NCBI GenBank assembly: GCA_003695015.1
Contig: RFJD01000245.1
Coordinates: 1-16,077 of the forward strand
Direction: 5' to 3'
Source of the DNA: Verrucomicrobiota bacterium
GTDB taxonomy: Bacteria; Verrucomicrobiota; Verrucomicrobiia; Limisphaerales; J093
Length of the DNA stretch: 16,077 bases
Part shown: positions 7,592 to 16,023 of the stretch, one piece after another
Numbering within the stretch: the stretch's first letter is position 1
Layout of the letters: the number at the start of each line of letters is the position of its first letter
Translations under genes and position numbers: made by a program
Notes under the pieces: model-generated
Database searches by the model: none
The model's input: the letters and a program-made list of their open reading frames with translations, nothing else
Told to the model about the DNA's origin: nothing

Positions 7592-7737
7592 GGCTCGGGA
7601 CAACCGCCGTTCCCGGTTCCCCCGGGGCCTCACGGCGACGCCCGATGAAACCGGCCGGCCCTTGCCGGAAACAAGTCCTTTTTGCATGGCGGGCCCCTTC
7701 GGTCCCGTCGCGTCGGGCAGCCCGCGCCCCGCCGCAG

Positions 7738-7766
7738 GTGACAAACCGGCCGGGCCATGCTACAAC
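7738..7766 (+). promoter_or_regulatory. Candidate sigma-70-type promoter for the acyl-CoA dehydrogenase gene
   Basis: GTGACA at 7738-7743 (5 of 6 matches to TTGACA) and TACAAC at 7761-7766 (4 of 6 to TATAAT) are separated by exactly 17 bp, inside the divergent intergenic region. Transcription would begin near 7773, giving a leader of roughly 28 nt before the ATG at 7801. The match was read by eye and is not backed by other instances. Confidence 0.4.
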
Positions 7767-7800
7767 CGGCGCCACGAACATCGGAGACAACGAACACACC

Positions 7801-10032
7801 ATGGAAACGCACACCACCCAGGAGCCCGCGACCCTCAAGACCCTCCCCGGCGACGAGGTCCGCCAGTTGATGTGGCGTTACGCCGACCGGTTCGACCTGC
7901 AGATGCTCCAACAGGCGGCCCGGTCGGTGGCCCGCGGCCCGGTCGCCCGGTTGGTGGCCGAGGGCGGCCGCAACTCGCACGAATGGACGCCCCAAAAAGC
8001 GGCCCTGCTCCGCGCCTTCGACGAAAGCGGCATCACCGCGGCTTTTCTGGATCCCGAACACGGCGGCTACATCGAGGGCCCGAAAAACCTGGCTCTCGCC
8101 CTGATCGCCTTCGAGCTGGCCTGGGTGGATGCCGGCGCCGCCACCTGCAGCCTCGCGGGCAATCTCGGCCTGGCCCCCATCCACGAACGCGGCACCCCGG
8201 AGCAACGCCGCCACTACATGAGCCTCGCCGCCCCCGTCCAGCCCGGCGAGGACCGCAAGCAAATCCGGGCCGCCTTCGCCCTCACCGAGCCGATCCCCTT
8301 CGTCGGCGTCGAAACCGGCATCCTCGGCGGCAAGGTCCGGGTGGCCGAGTGGCCGGAAGGCGGCGAACCCATCCTGCACGTCGAAAAACGCGGCCGGTTC
8401 ATCACCAACATGGGCTTCGCCAATGTGGTCACCGCGGCGGTCGAATCTGACGACGACCGCATCAAGGGCACCTGCATGGTGATCCTGGAGGAAACCGACG
8501 AGGGCGTCTGGGACCGCGGCGTGCCCACTCGCAAGCTGGTTCACCAACTCTCCTCGACGCGCGACCCGGTGTTCAGCCTCCGCGTCCCGGCCGGCCGCAT
8601 CGTCGGTGGCTACACGGTCAAGGACGGCGTCATCGTCCCCCGTTACTCGCATAGCGAGATCATCGAGGCGGTCTTCCGGCGAACCCGCGTCACCGTGGGG
8701 TTGATGACCGCCGCCAAGCTCCTCTCCGCCGTCGAGCCGGTCATCATGTACCAACGCCGGCGGTTCCGCGGCGGCGAAGGCGGCCCCGGCACGCCCCGTT
8801 ACGAACTCGGCCTCCAGCAGAAGGAGGACGTTCTGCACCGGCTGGTGGACGTCTGGGCCACCGGCGAAGCGAGCGCCTCCCTCGGCTTCGCCGCCGCCCG
8901 GCTCTTCGATGAACTCGACCCGCTGGAACGCGAAAAGGATGCCTTGCTCGATCAACAGGGCCTGACCGGACGCGCCGCCTTCCGCGCCCTGGCCAAGGCA
9001 CAAAAGGCCGCCCTCGAACTGCTGGAGCTGCGGGATCGGGAGGACGCGGAAGCCGCCGCCCGCCGGGCCGAACTCGAGTCCGACACCTTGGTGCGGTTTG
9101 TCCTGCTGGATTCGGTGGCCAACGTCCTCTGCCCCGCCTGCAAACTTTGGAACACCGGTCACGGCGCCAACATGATGCGCGAGGCCGTCAGCCTCATGGG
9201 CGGCTACGGCGTCACCGAGGATTGCCCCGGCTTCCTCGGCCAGAAGTGGATGGACGCCCAGCTCGAAGCCACCTACGAAGGCCCCGAGGCCGTCCAGCGC
9301 CTCCAGCTCTCCGTCACCATGACCAATCCGGTCTTCCTCGCCCAGTTCGACCGCTGGATCGCCGACATGCGCGCCCTCGCCGCCGAACGCCCCGGCACCG
9401 GCGCCTGCACCCTCGCCACCGCCATGGAACTCTGGCGCTGGACCCTCCAACACGTTCAGGAAGCCCGCGATGCCGACGGCAACAAGCTCTATCACAAGGC
9501 CCGCCAAGGGGTCACCTTCCCGCTCGCCGACGCCCTCTGTTGGTTGCTGGCTGCCCGGCAGTTCATCCTCGACGTCGTGGAGCTGGACGAAAAAGGCGAC
9601 CAAAACCCCGCCGTCGCCGATGTCCGCGCCGGCACCGTTGCCTTCTTGACCGACCTCTGCCACGTGCAGTGCGCCCGTGCCGCCGGCGAGGTCGGCCGCC
9701 TGTGCGCCGAACTGGTTTTCGGCTACCATGCCCATCCGGCATGGTCCGAGGAAACCTGCCGTGCCTGCTACCACCAGGAAGACCTGGACCAACTCGAAAG
9801 CGTCATTCCCGGCATCGCGGACACGACCGAGGCCCGCGAACCGGTCGCACCCGCCGGGCTGCCGCATCCGCTCCGTGCGGGCCCTTGCGTGAGTTTCGAC
9901 GGCTACGCCGGGTTCGTCAGGTTGCGCACCCGTCTGGACGCCTGCCTCACCGGCGCCCGCCTGGCCAAGGACCGCGCCGCCCGCGCCCTCACCACTGTCA
10001 TGGTCCCCGAAGCGCTGGATTACCCGGTCTGA
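7801..10032 (+). CDS. Large acyl-CoA dehydrogenase family protein with C-terminal extension
   Basis: A 743-residue flavoprotein of the acyl-CoA dehydrogenase superfamily, nearly twice the usual 380 residues. The N-terminal helical part (about 20-155) leads to the FAD/substrate beta-domain with AFALTEP (158-164). The C-terminal helical part contains GGYGVTEDCPG (467-477) and the TYEGPEAVQRLQ segment (491-502), where E493 aligns with the catalytic base of medium-chain enzymes (IYEGT). Roughly 240 residues after this have no counterpart in short members and include CX3C (620-624) and CX2C (653-656) pairs; CPAC at 444-447 is a third. An Arg/Glu-rich stretch (407-427) looks like a helical insertion. 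The ATG at 7801 is chosen; the open frame continues upstream only with low-complexity sequence. A weak GGAG lies 14 nt upstream. It is followed after 11 bp by the HzsA-related gene. No electron-transfer flavoprotein gene is nearby. The substrate is unknown. Confidence 0.85.
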   Translation: METHTTQEPATLKTLPGDEVRQLMWRYADRFDLQMLQQAARSVARGPVARLVAEGGRNSHEWTPQKAALLRAFDESGITAAFLDPEHGGYIEGPKNLALALIAFELAWVDAGAATCSLAGNLGLAPIHERGTPEQRRHYMSLAAPVQPGEDRKQIRAAFALTEPIPFVGVETGILGGKVRVAEWPEGGEPILHVEKRGRFITNMGFANVVTAAVESDDDRIKGTCMVILEETDEGVWDRGVPTRKLVHQLSSTRDPVFSLRVPAGRIVGGYTVKDGVIVPRYSHSEIIEAVFRRTRVTVGLMTAAKLLSAVEPVIMYQRRRFRGGEGGPGTPRYELGLQQKEDVLHRLVDVWATGEASASLGFAAARLFDELDPLEREKDALLDQQGLTGRAAFRALAKAQKAALELLELRDREDAEAAARRAELESDTLVRFVLLDSVANVLCPACKLWNTGHGANMMREAVSLMGGYGVTEDCPGFLGQKWMDAQLEATYEGPEAVQRLQLSVTMTNPVFLAQFDRWIADMRALAAERPGTGACTLATAMELWRWTLQHVQEARDADGNKLYHKARQGVTFPLADALCWLLAARQFILDVVELDEKGDQNPAVADVRAGTVAFLTDLCHVQCARAAGEVGRLCAELVFGYHAHPAWSEETCRACYHQEDLDQLESVIPGIADTTEAREPVAPAGLPHPLRAGPCVSFDGYAGFVRLRTRLDACLTGARLAKDRAARALTTVMVPEALDYPV

Positions 10033-10035
10033 GGA
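10031..10035 (+). promoter_or_regulatory. Ribosome-binding site overlapping the preceding stop codon
   Basis: GAGGA begins inside the TGA stop (10030-10032) of the acyl-CoA dehydrogenase gene and stands 8 nt before the ATG at 10044. This arrangement suggests translational coupling and fixes the start of the HzsA-related protein. Confidence 0.6.
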
Positions 10036-10043
10036 TCGATGCC

Positions 10044-12650
10044 ATGAAAACCGGCCGTCGCGCCAAGCCCGTGCGCCCGGTGTTGGGCCTGTTGGCGATC
10101 CTGCTGCCGGCCCTCTTGGCGGCCCAACGCCAGGGGTTTGCCGCACCGCTTGAACCACCGGCGCTTCCGGACCCGCAGGCCGTCCGGCAAGCGCTGGACC
10201 ATTTGGCCGTCACCTACGAGACGCGGTTTCCCCAAGCCCCCGCGTTGCGGCAGCGATGGGAGCAGCTCAGGGAACGGACACCCGCCGACGAGCCGTGGCC
10301 CGAGGAACTTCAAGCCGCCTGGCGCCGGCTCCAACGCGACGTCCTGACCGCCCACCCGCAACTCCGCTCCCATCCCCTCCTCTACGTGGTCCGCCGCCAA
10401 TACACCCCGGACCACCACAACACCGCCACCTTCTTCCCCGCCGCGCCCGGCGAGTACAACAACGGCCGGTTCACCCCGGGCGCCGCGTTGAAGGTGATCG
10501 ACCTGACGACCGGCGCGGTCCGGACCTTGCTCGCCACCGAGACCGGCGTCATCCGCGACCCGGAGGTCGATTTCGACGGCCGTCGCATCGTCTTCTCCAT
10601 GCGGCGCGACGCGGCCGACAGTTATCACATCTACGAAATCCAAGCCGATGGCCGCGGGCTGAGGCAACTGACCTTCGCCCCGGGGGCGGACGACCTGGAT
10701 CCCTGCCCCCTGCCGGACGGCTCGATCGTCTTCGCCTCCACCCGCGAGCCGAAGTATTGCGGCTGCAACCGCCACATCATGGCCAACCTCTTCCGCATGG
10801 AGGCCGACGGCGCCAACATCCACCAAATCGGCCACAGCACCCTCTTCGAAGGCCACCCGGTCCTCCTGCCCGACGGCCGCATCCTCTACGACCGCTGGGA
10901 ATACGTGGACCGCAATTTCGGCGACGCCCAGGCACTCTGGACCTGCAATCCCGACGGCACCGCCCACGCCCTCTTCTGGGGCAACAACACCGCCTCGCCC
11001 GGCGCCGTGATCGACGCCCGCGTCCTTCCCGGCTCCGGCGAAATCCTCTGCGTCTTCAGCTCGTGCCATGACCGACCTTGGGGAGCGTTGGCCCTCCTCG
11101 ATCGTCGCCTCGGTCTCGACGGCCGCCCACCGGTCGTTCGCACCTGGCCCGCCGACGCCATCGATCTGGTCGATGCCTCCGGCTGGCAGCAATTCGACCG
11201 CTTCAAGCAAGTCCGCCTGAAATACGAGGATCCCTGGCCGCTGGATGACGCCTTTTTCCTTTGCGCCCGGATGACCGGTCGGGGCGAGGAAACCGGCCTT
11301 TATCTCGTGGACCGGTTTGGCAACGAAACCCTCCTCCATCGCGAATCCCCCGGCTGTTTCGACCCCATGCCGCTGGCGCCCCGTCCCCGACCGCCAACCC
11401 TTCCCACCCGGCGGAACTACGCCAACCAAGAAGGCTACTTCTACGTACTGGACGTTTACCAAGGCACGCACATGCAGGGCGTCGAACGCGGCGCGGTCCG
11501 TTGGCTTCGCGTCGTCGAGGTCCCCGAGAAACGCGCATGGACCCATCCCGCGTGGGTCGGCCAAGGCCAGGAAGCCCCCGCCATGAACTGGCACGACTTC
11601 AACAACAAACGCATCCTGGGCACCGTGCCGGTCGAGCCCGACGGCTCCGCCTACTTCGCCGTCCCCGCCGAACGGTTCGTCTATTTCCAGCTCCTCGACG
11701 AACGCGGCATGATGATCCAATCCATGCGCAGCGGCGCCATCGTCCAGTCGGGCGAATACGCCGGCTGCGTCGGCTGTCACGAGGACCGGCGCACCGCACC
11801 GGACTTCCGCCTGCCCAACCGCCCCCTCGCCCTGCGCCGCCCGCCCAGCCGTCTGGAGGGCTGGCACGGCCCGCCCCGGTTGTTCAACTACCTCACCGAG
11901 GTGCAGCCGGTGTTCGACCGCCATTGCGTGCGTTGTCACGACTTCGGCAAGCCCGCCGGGGACAAGCTCAACCTCGCCGCCGACCGCAACCTCGTCTTCA
12001 ACGTCTCCTACAACGAGCTGTGGCGAAAAGGCTTCATCCGCACGATCGGTGCCGGCCCCGCCGACATCCAGCCCGCCCTTTCCTGGGGTTCCCACGCCAG
12101 CCGCCTCATCCAAGTCCTCTTGGCGGGTCACTACGACGTGGCTCTGCCTCCCGAGGATTTTGATCGCCTCGTCACGTGGATCGACATCAACGCCCCCTAC
12201 TACCCGCGCTATGAAAGCGCCCATCCCGCCAATCTCGCCGGCCGCTCGCCTTTGAACGACCGCCAACTGGCCCGCCTCGAGGAGCTCACCGGCGTGCCCT
12301 TGCGCAAACTCGCCGACCACCGGCGCAATCGCGGGCCTCAAGTCTGCTTCGACCGCCCCGAACTCAGCCCTTGTCTGGCCTCCTTGCCGCCCGACAGCCC
12401 CGCCTACCGCGAGGCCCTCGCCATCATCCGAGCCGGCCGGCGTGAGCTGCAGTCGCGACCGGAAGCCGATCACCCCGCCTTCGTCGCCTGCTCCGTCGAT
12501 CAATGGCGCAACGAGAAATACGAACGCAGCCGCGAACTCGAGCGCCTCCGCCGCCGCGCTCTGGCCGAAGGCCAACGCACCTACGAATTCGACGCCCTCC
12601 CCGCTCGGCCCTCCCCGCCTCCCGGCGAGACCGATCATCGCGGGCGCTGA
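10044..12650 (+). CDS. HzsA-related diheme cytochrome with beta-propeller
   Basis: An 868-residue predicted extracytoplasmic protein built like the alpha subunit of anammox hydrazine synthase (HzsA, about 800 residues). A signal peptide is visible: basic MKTGRRAKPVRP, then hydrophobic VLGLLAILLPALLAA, with possible cleavage near 26-34. Residues about 115-440 form TolB/WD40-like propeller blades (DPEVDFDGRRIVFSMRRD 172-189; DLDPCPLPDGSIVFASTRE 217-235; EGHPVLLPDGRILYDRWEY 269-287). A cysteine cluster YCGCNRH lies at 238-244. A middle domain ends at the first heme site CVGCH (575-579). The C-terminal cytochrome-like domain (about 612-720) has CVRCH (628-632), with distal candidates H684 and H696. 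The tail is Arg/Glu-rich. It lies 11 bp after the acyl-CoA dehydrogenase gene. Related genes occur widely in Planctomycetota and Verrucomicrobiota without anammox, and hzsB and hzsC are absent here, so hydrazine synthesis should not be assumed. Confidence 0.85.
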   Translation: MKTGRRAKPVRPVLGLLAILLPALLAAQRQGFAAPLEPPALPDPQAVRQALDHLAVTYETRFPQAPALRQRWEQLRERTPADEPWPEELQAAWRRLQRDVLTAHPQLRSHPLLYVVRRQYTPDHHNTATFFPAAPGEYNNGRFTPGAALKVIDLTTGAVRTLLATETGVIRDPEVDFDGRRIVFSMRRDAADSYHIYEIQADGRGLRQLTFAPGADDLDPCPLPDGSIVFASTREPKYCGCNRHIMANLFRMEADGANIHQIGHSTLFEGHPVLLPDGRILYDRWEYVDRNFGDAQALWTCNPDGTAHALFWGNNTASPGAVIDARVLPGSGEILCVFSSCHDRPWGALALLDRRLGLDGRPPVVRTWPADAIDLVDASGWQQFDRFKQVRLKYEDPWPLDDAFFLCARMTGRGEETGLYLVDRFGNETLLHRESPGCFDPMPLAPRPRPPTLPTRRNYANQEGYFYVLDVYQGTHMQGVERGAVRWLRVVEVPEKRAWTHPAWVGQGQEAPAMNWHDFNNKRILGTVPVEPDGSAYFAVPAERFVYFQLLDERGMMIQSMRSGAIVQSGEYAGCVGCHEDRRTAPDFRLPNRPLALRRPPSRLEGWHGPPRLFNYLTEVQPVFDRHCVRCHDFGKPAGDKLNLAADRNLVFNVSYNELWRKGFIRTIGAGPADIQPALSWGSHASRLIQVLLAGHYDVALPPEDFDRLVTWIDINAPYYPRYESAHPANLAGRSPLNDRQLARLEELTGVPLRKLADHRRNRGPQVCFDRPELSPCLASLPPDSPAYREALAIIRAGRRELQSRPEADHPAFVACSVDQWRNEKYERSRELERLRRRALAEGQRTYEFDALPARPSPPPGETDHRGR

Positions 12651-12844
12651 GACTCCGGAGTACCGCCTTCATCCCCCCACCGCCGACCGGGTTTCAACCT
12701 CCCGCGGCCACCGTCGCCGCGTGGGAACCTCGCGTTCGCCGAACGGCCGGCGCCAATCCCGGCTGATTCGGCAGGCCCGCGCTGCTTCCCTTCACCTGGT
12801 CCTCCGACTTGTCTCCGTCCACCTGTCCCTTTACCCTGCCGGCC

Positions 12845-15781
12845 ATGACGTCTTCCTCTGCTTTGACCAGGTTGTGGGTGTGGACCGCCGGCCTCACCCT
12901 CGTGGCGGGCATCGCCGCCGCCGAACTGTCCCCCAATCCCGTCCCCGGCCTCCGGACTCCGCGATCCCTCTTCCCCCGGGCCCAATGGGACCCCGCCATT
13001 CCGTCGCCGGAATCCATCCTCGGCTTCCCGGTGGCCCGGCGCGCCGCCACCCCGGACCAAATCACCGCCTGCCTCGAAGCTTGGGCCGCCACCGCCACCA
13101 ACCGTTGCCGCCTCATCCGCTACGCCACCTCCCACGAAGGCCGGCCCCTCCACTACCTCATCATTACCTCGCCCGAAAACCTCGCCCGCCTCGATGCGAT
13201 CCAAAAAGATCTCCAGCGGCTCGGCGATCCCCGCGCCACGCCGCCCGAGCAAGCCGATCGCCTCATCGAGACCCTCCCGGCCGTCGCCTGGTTCGGGGCC
13301 ACCATCCATGGCGACGAAACCGAAGGTTCCGACGCCGCCCTTGCCCTGGCTCACTACCTCATCGCCTCCAACGACGACCACGCTGCCCGCCTCCGCCACG
13401 AATTGGTCATCATCATCGACCCCCTCATGAACCCCGACGGCCGCAACCGGTTCCTCAAAATGATCGCCGAACACCGCGGCGCTTCCCCCAACGTGGACGA
13501 CCAATCCCTTCTCCACACCGGCTACTGGCCCCGCGGCCGGGGCAACCACTACCTCTTCGACCTGAACCGCGACGCCATCCTCGGCGTTCACCCCGAAACC
13601 CGCGGCCGCGTCCGAGCCATCGCCGCTTGGAACCCCGTCGTCCTCATCGATGCCCACGGCATGGGCCCCCAAGAAACCCACCTCTTCTCCCCGCCCCGCG
13701 AACCCATCAACCCCAACATCCCCTCCTCGCGCGAGCACTGGGGCGCCTTGTTCGCCCGCGACCAAGCCCGCGCCTTCGACCGCCACGGTCTCCTCTACTA
13801 CAACGGCGAATGGCATGAGGAATGGTACCCCGGCTACACCGACGGCTACGCCTCCTACCGCGGCGCCATCGGCATCCTCTACGAACAAGCCCGCATCGCC
13901 GAGGACGGCGTCCGCCGCCCCGAAGGCCGCGTTCTCAGCTACACCGAATCCGTCCAACACCACGTCATCGGCGCCCTGGCCAACCTCACCACCACCGCCG
14001 ATCATCGGGCCGAACTCCTCCGCAACTTCTACGAAGTCCGGCGCGAGGCCGTCTCCCCCGAAGGCCCCTACGCTAACCGCACCTTCGTCCTCCTGCCCCA
14101 TCCGAACACCACCCGCCGCCGCGCCCTCCTGGACGTCCTCCAATGGCAGGGCTTCGAAATGCTCGAACTGCGGCAGGATTGGACCGTCCCGCAGGCCGTG
14201 GACCAACTCGGCCACACGCTCACCAACGCCGTCGTCCCCGCCGGCTCCATCCTCCTGCCCAACCGCCAGCCCCTCGCCCACCTCTTGGCCGCCATGCTCG
14301 AATTCGATCCCCGTTACAAAACCAACGTGCTCGCCGAGGAACGCCAGGAGCTTCTCCTCAAAGGCCGGTCCAAGATCTACGACACCACCGCATGGAACCT
14401 CACCATGTTCTACGGCCTGCCGGCATGGACCGTCCTTGCCGAACCTCCCCAAAACGCCCGCCCCTGGCGCCTGCCCCACCCGCCCGCCGGCCGACTCCGC
14501 AACCGTGGCCGCCCGGTCGCCTGGGTTTTCAACGGCGCCGACGACGCCTCCGTGACCGCCGCCGCCCGCCTCATGGAACGCGGCGTCCAAGTCCGCCTGG
14601 CCGACAAGCCCTTCACCCTCGACGGGAAGACTTTCCCCCGCGGATCGGTGGTCGTCGCCACCTTGGACAACCGGGACCGCCTCAAAGAGCTGCCCAAACT
14701 CCTCCAAACCACCGCGGCCGAAACCGGCCTCGACGCCTTCGCCCTCTCCACCGGCTTCGGCGAAGGGGATCTCCCCGACTTGGGCAGCGAACACTTCCGC
14801 CGCTTGGAGCGCCCCCGCATCGCCTTGGTCGGCCGCGAGGAAACCAGTCCCTATGACTTTGGCGCCATCTGGCACCTCCTCGACACCCGCCTCCGCATCC
14901 GGCACTCCCACCTCGACGGCTTGGCCGGGCGCGACCTCCGCCGCTACAACCTCATCATCCTCCCCGACGGTCGTCCCGAGCTCCCCGACACCCTCAAAGA
15001 CTGGGTCCGCCAGGGCGGCACTCTCATCGCCATCGGCCGCTCCACCACCCGTCTCACCGCCAAGGACGCCGGCTGGAGTTCCGTCCGCCTCCTGCCCGAC
15101 GTCCTCGACGATCTCGACGCCTACGAGCTGACCATCTTCCGCGAGTGGCTCGGCGCCCAAGCCGCCCTGCCCCCGACCGATCAAGTCTGGGCTCACACCC
15201 CCGCCCCCGAGCTTCCCACCCCGTGGAAAACCTTCGGCGGCAAACGCCCCGGCGCCGACGAACTCAAACGACTCGACCGCTGGCAATCCCTCTTCATGCC
15301 CCAAGGCGCCTTCATCGCCGCCCGCGTGGACACCAACCACTGGCTGACCGCCGGCTGCGATCCCTGGATGCCCATCCTCGTCGGCGGCCACCCCCTCCTC
15401 ATGGCCAAAGACGGCGTCCAAGCCCCCGTCCGCTACGGCCTCTTCGAGCCGGCCCCGCCCCAGACCGCCGGCCAAACCGCCCCTGACGGCGACCAACAAG
15501 AAGCCGCGCCGGCCGTTCGCCGGATTGGTTGGGCCGCCCTGCCCCCCGGAACCCAACTCCGCCTCCGCCTCAGTGGCCTCCTCTGGCCCGAGGCCGCCCA
15601 CCGGCTCGCCAACGCCGCCTGGTGCACCCGCGAACGGTTCGGTCGCGGCCAGATCATCCTCTTCGCCACACCGCCCGCCTTCCGCGGCACCGCCCGCGCC
15701 ACCGACCGCATCCTCCTCAACGCCATCGTGTACGGCCCCGGCTGGACCACTCCCCCCATCCAACTCCCCCGGGAGTTCTGA
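12845..15781 (+). CDS. Exported M14-type zinc carboxypeptidase with C-terminal amidotransferase-like domain
   Basis: A 978-residue secreted metallopeptidase. The signal peptide is visible (LTRLWVWTAGLTLVAGIAAA, cleavage likely after residue 26). The M14 domain spans about 60-400. Zinc ligands are H155 and E158 in ATIHGDETEGSD and H271 in LIDAHGMG, 113 residues later. NPDGRNR (196-202) and DLNRDA (239-244) match substrate-binding motifs, and E347 in GILYEQAR is the expected catalytic glutamate, so the domain looks active. Residues about 655-735 (RPRIALVG, YNLIILPDG, WVRQGGTLIAIG) look like the class I glutamine-amidotransferase-like fold often found at the C-terminus of large bacterial M14 proteins, where it is not expected to be an active amidotransferase. 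The ATG at 12845 directly precedes the signal peptide; an ATG at 12809 would add 12 unneeded residues. A 194-bp gap separates it from the HzsA-related gene, with no promoter recognised by eye. The peptide substrate is unknown. Confidence 0.88.
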   Translation: MTSSSALTRLWVWTAGLTLVAGIAAAELSPNPVPGLRTPRSLFPRAQWDPAIPSPESILGFPVARRAATPDQITACLEAWAATATNRCRLIRYATSHEGRPLHYLIITSPENLARLDAIQKDLQRLGDPRATPPEQADRLIETLPAVAWFGATIHGDETEGSDAALALAHYLIASNDDHAARLRHELVIIIDPLMNPDGRNRFLKMIAEHRGASPNVDDQSLLHTGYWPRGRGNHYLFDLNRDAILGVHPETRGRVRAIAAWNPVVLIDAHGMGPQETHLFSPPREPINPNIPSSREHWGALFARDQARAFDRHGLLYYNGEWHEEWYPGYTDGYASYRGAIGILYEQARIAEDGVRRPEGRVLSYTESVQHHVIGALANLTTTADHRAELLRNFYEVRREAVSPEGPYANRTFVLLPHPNTTRRRALLDVLQWQGFEMLELRQDWTVPQAVDQLGHTLTNAVVPAGSILLPNRQPLAHLLAAMLEFDPRYKTNVLAEERQELLLKGRSKIYDTTAWNLTMFYGLPAWTVLAEPPQNARPWRLPHPPAGRLRNRGRPVAWVFNGADDASVTAAARLMERGVQVRLADKPFTLDGKTFPRGSVVVATLDNRDRLKELPKLLQTTAAETGLDAFALSTGFGEGDLPDLGSEHFRRLERPRIALVGREETSPYDFGAIWHLLDTRLRIRHSHLDGLAGRDLRRYNLIILPDGRPELPDTLKDWVRQGGTLIAIGRSTTRLTAKDAGWSSVRLLPDVLDDLDAYELTIFREWLGAQAALPPTDQVWAHTPAPELPTPWKTFGGKRPGADELKRLDRWQSLFMPQGAFIAARVDTNHWLTAGCDPWMPILVGGHPLLMAKDGVQAPVRYGLFEPAPPQTAGQTAPDGDQQEAAPAVRRIGWAALPPGTQLRLRLSGLLWPEAAHRLANAAWCTRERFGRGQIILFATPPAFRGTARATDRILLNAIVYGPGWTTPPIQLPREF

Positions 15782-15849
15782 CCATCCCACCCGCGCCCCA
15801 CACGAAACCCAAGCGGTGACGAAACCACCAAGCAGCGCGAGGTGGCCGC

Positions 15850-15903
15850 CCCCTGCCCGTCCAACTAACAACCAACAACCAACAACGACCAACAACCTCG
15901 GCC
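15850..15903. repeat. 54-bp repeat with AACAACC heptads, copy A
   Basis: Begins CCCCTGCCCGTCCAAC, runs through four to five tandem 7-mers of the AACAACC type (AACAACG in one unit), and ends CCTCGGCC. The copy at 16024-16077 matches at 50 of 54 positions. The rest of the non-coding stretch after the M14 gene (15782-16077) shows no gene or terminator that I can identify. Heptad repeats of this kind are known as short tandem repeats in several phyla; a function is not established. Confidence 0.88.
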
Positions 15904-16023
15904 CCCATTTGCTCCCCGGCTTGGGAGCCGAACCAATCCCGGCCGAGCGAAAACCTCGCCTCCGACCTTCCAACTCCCACCCAACCCTTCGGCCGCTCCC
16001 AAGCACCCCGCATCATCACCACG

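Noticed and set aside
5687..7648. 653-codon plus-strand frame over the aldolase and kinase
   Set aside because: The minus strand carries two clearly recognised enzymes here; the plus translation is His/Gly/Arg-rich without a known fold.
10020..12638. Long minus-strand open frame opposite the HzsA-related gene
   Set aside because: An antisense artefact of GC-rich codons; the plus strand encodes heme motifs, propeller repeats and a signal peptide.
10044..12650. Interpretation of this locus as an anammox hydrazine synthase
   Set aside because: No hzsB or hzsC genes are present in the window, and HzsA-related proteins are found in many non-anammox bacteria.
12635..16006. Very long open frame (over 1,100 codons) on the minus strand opposite the M14 gene
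   Set aside because: The translation is Gly/Ala/Val/Glu-rich with no domain, and mirrors the high-GC third positions of the plus-strand gene, which has intact catalytic motifs.
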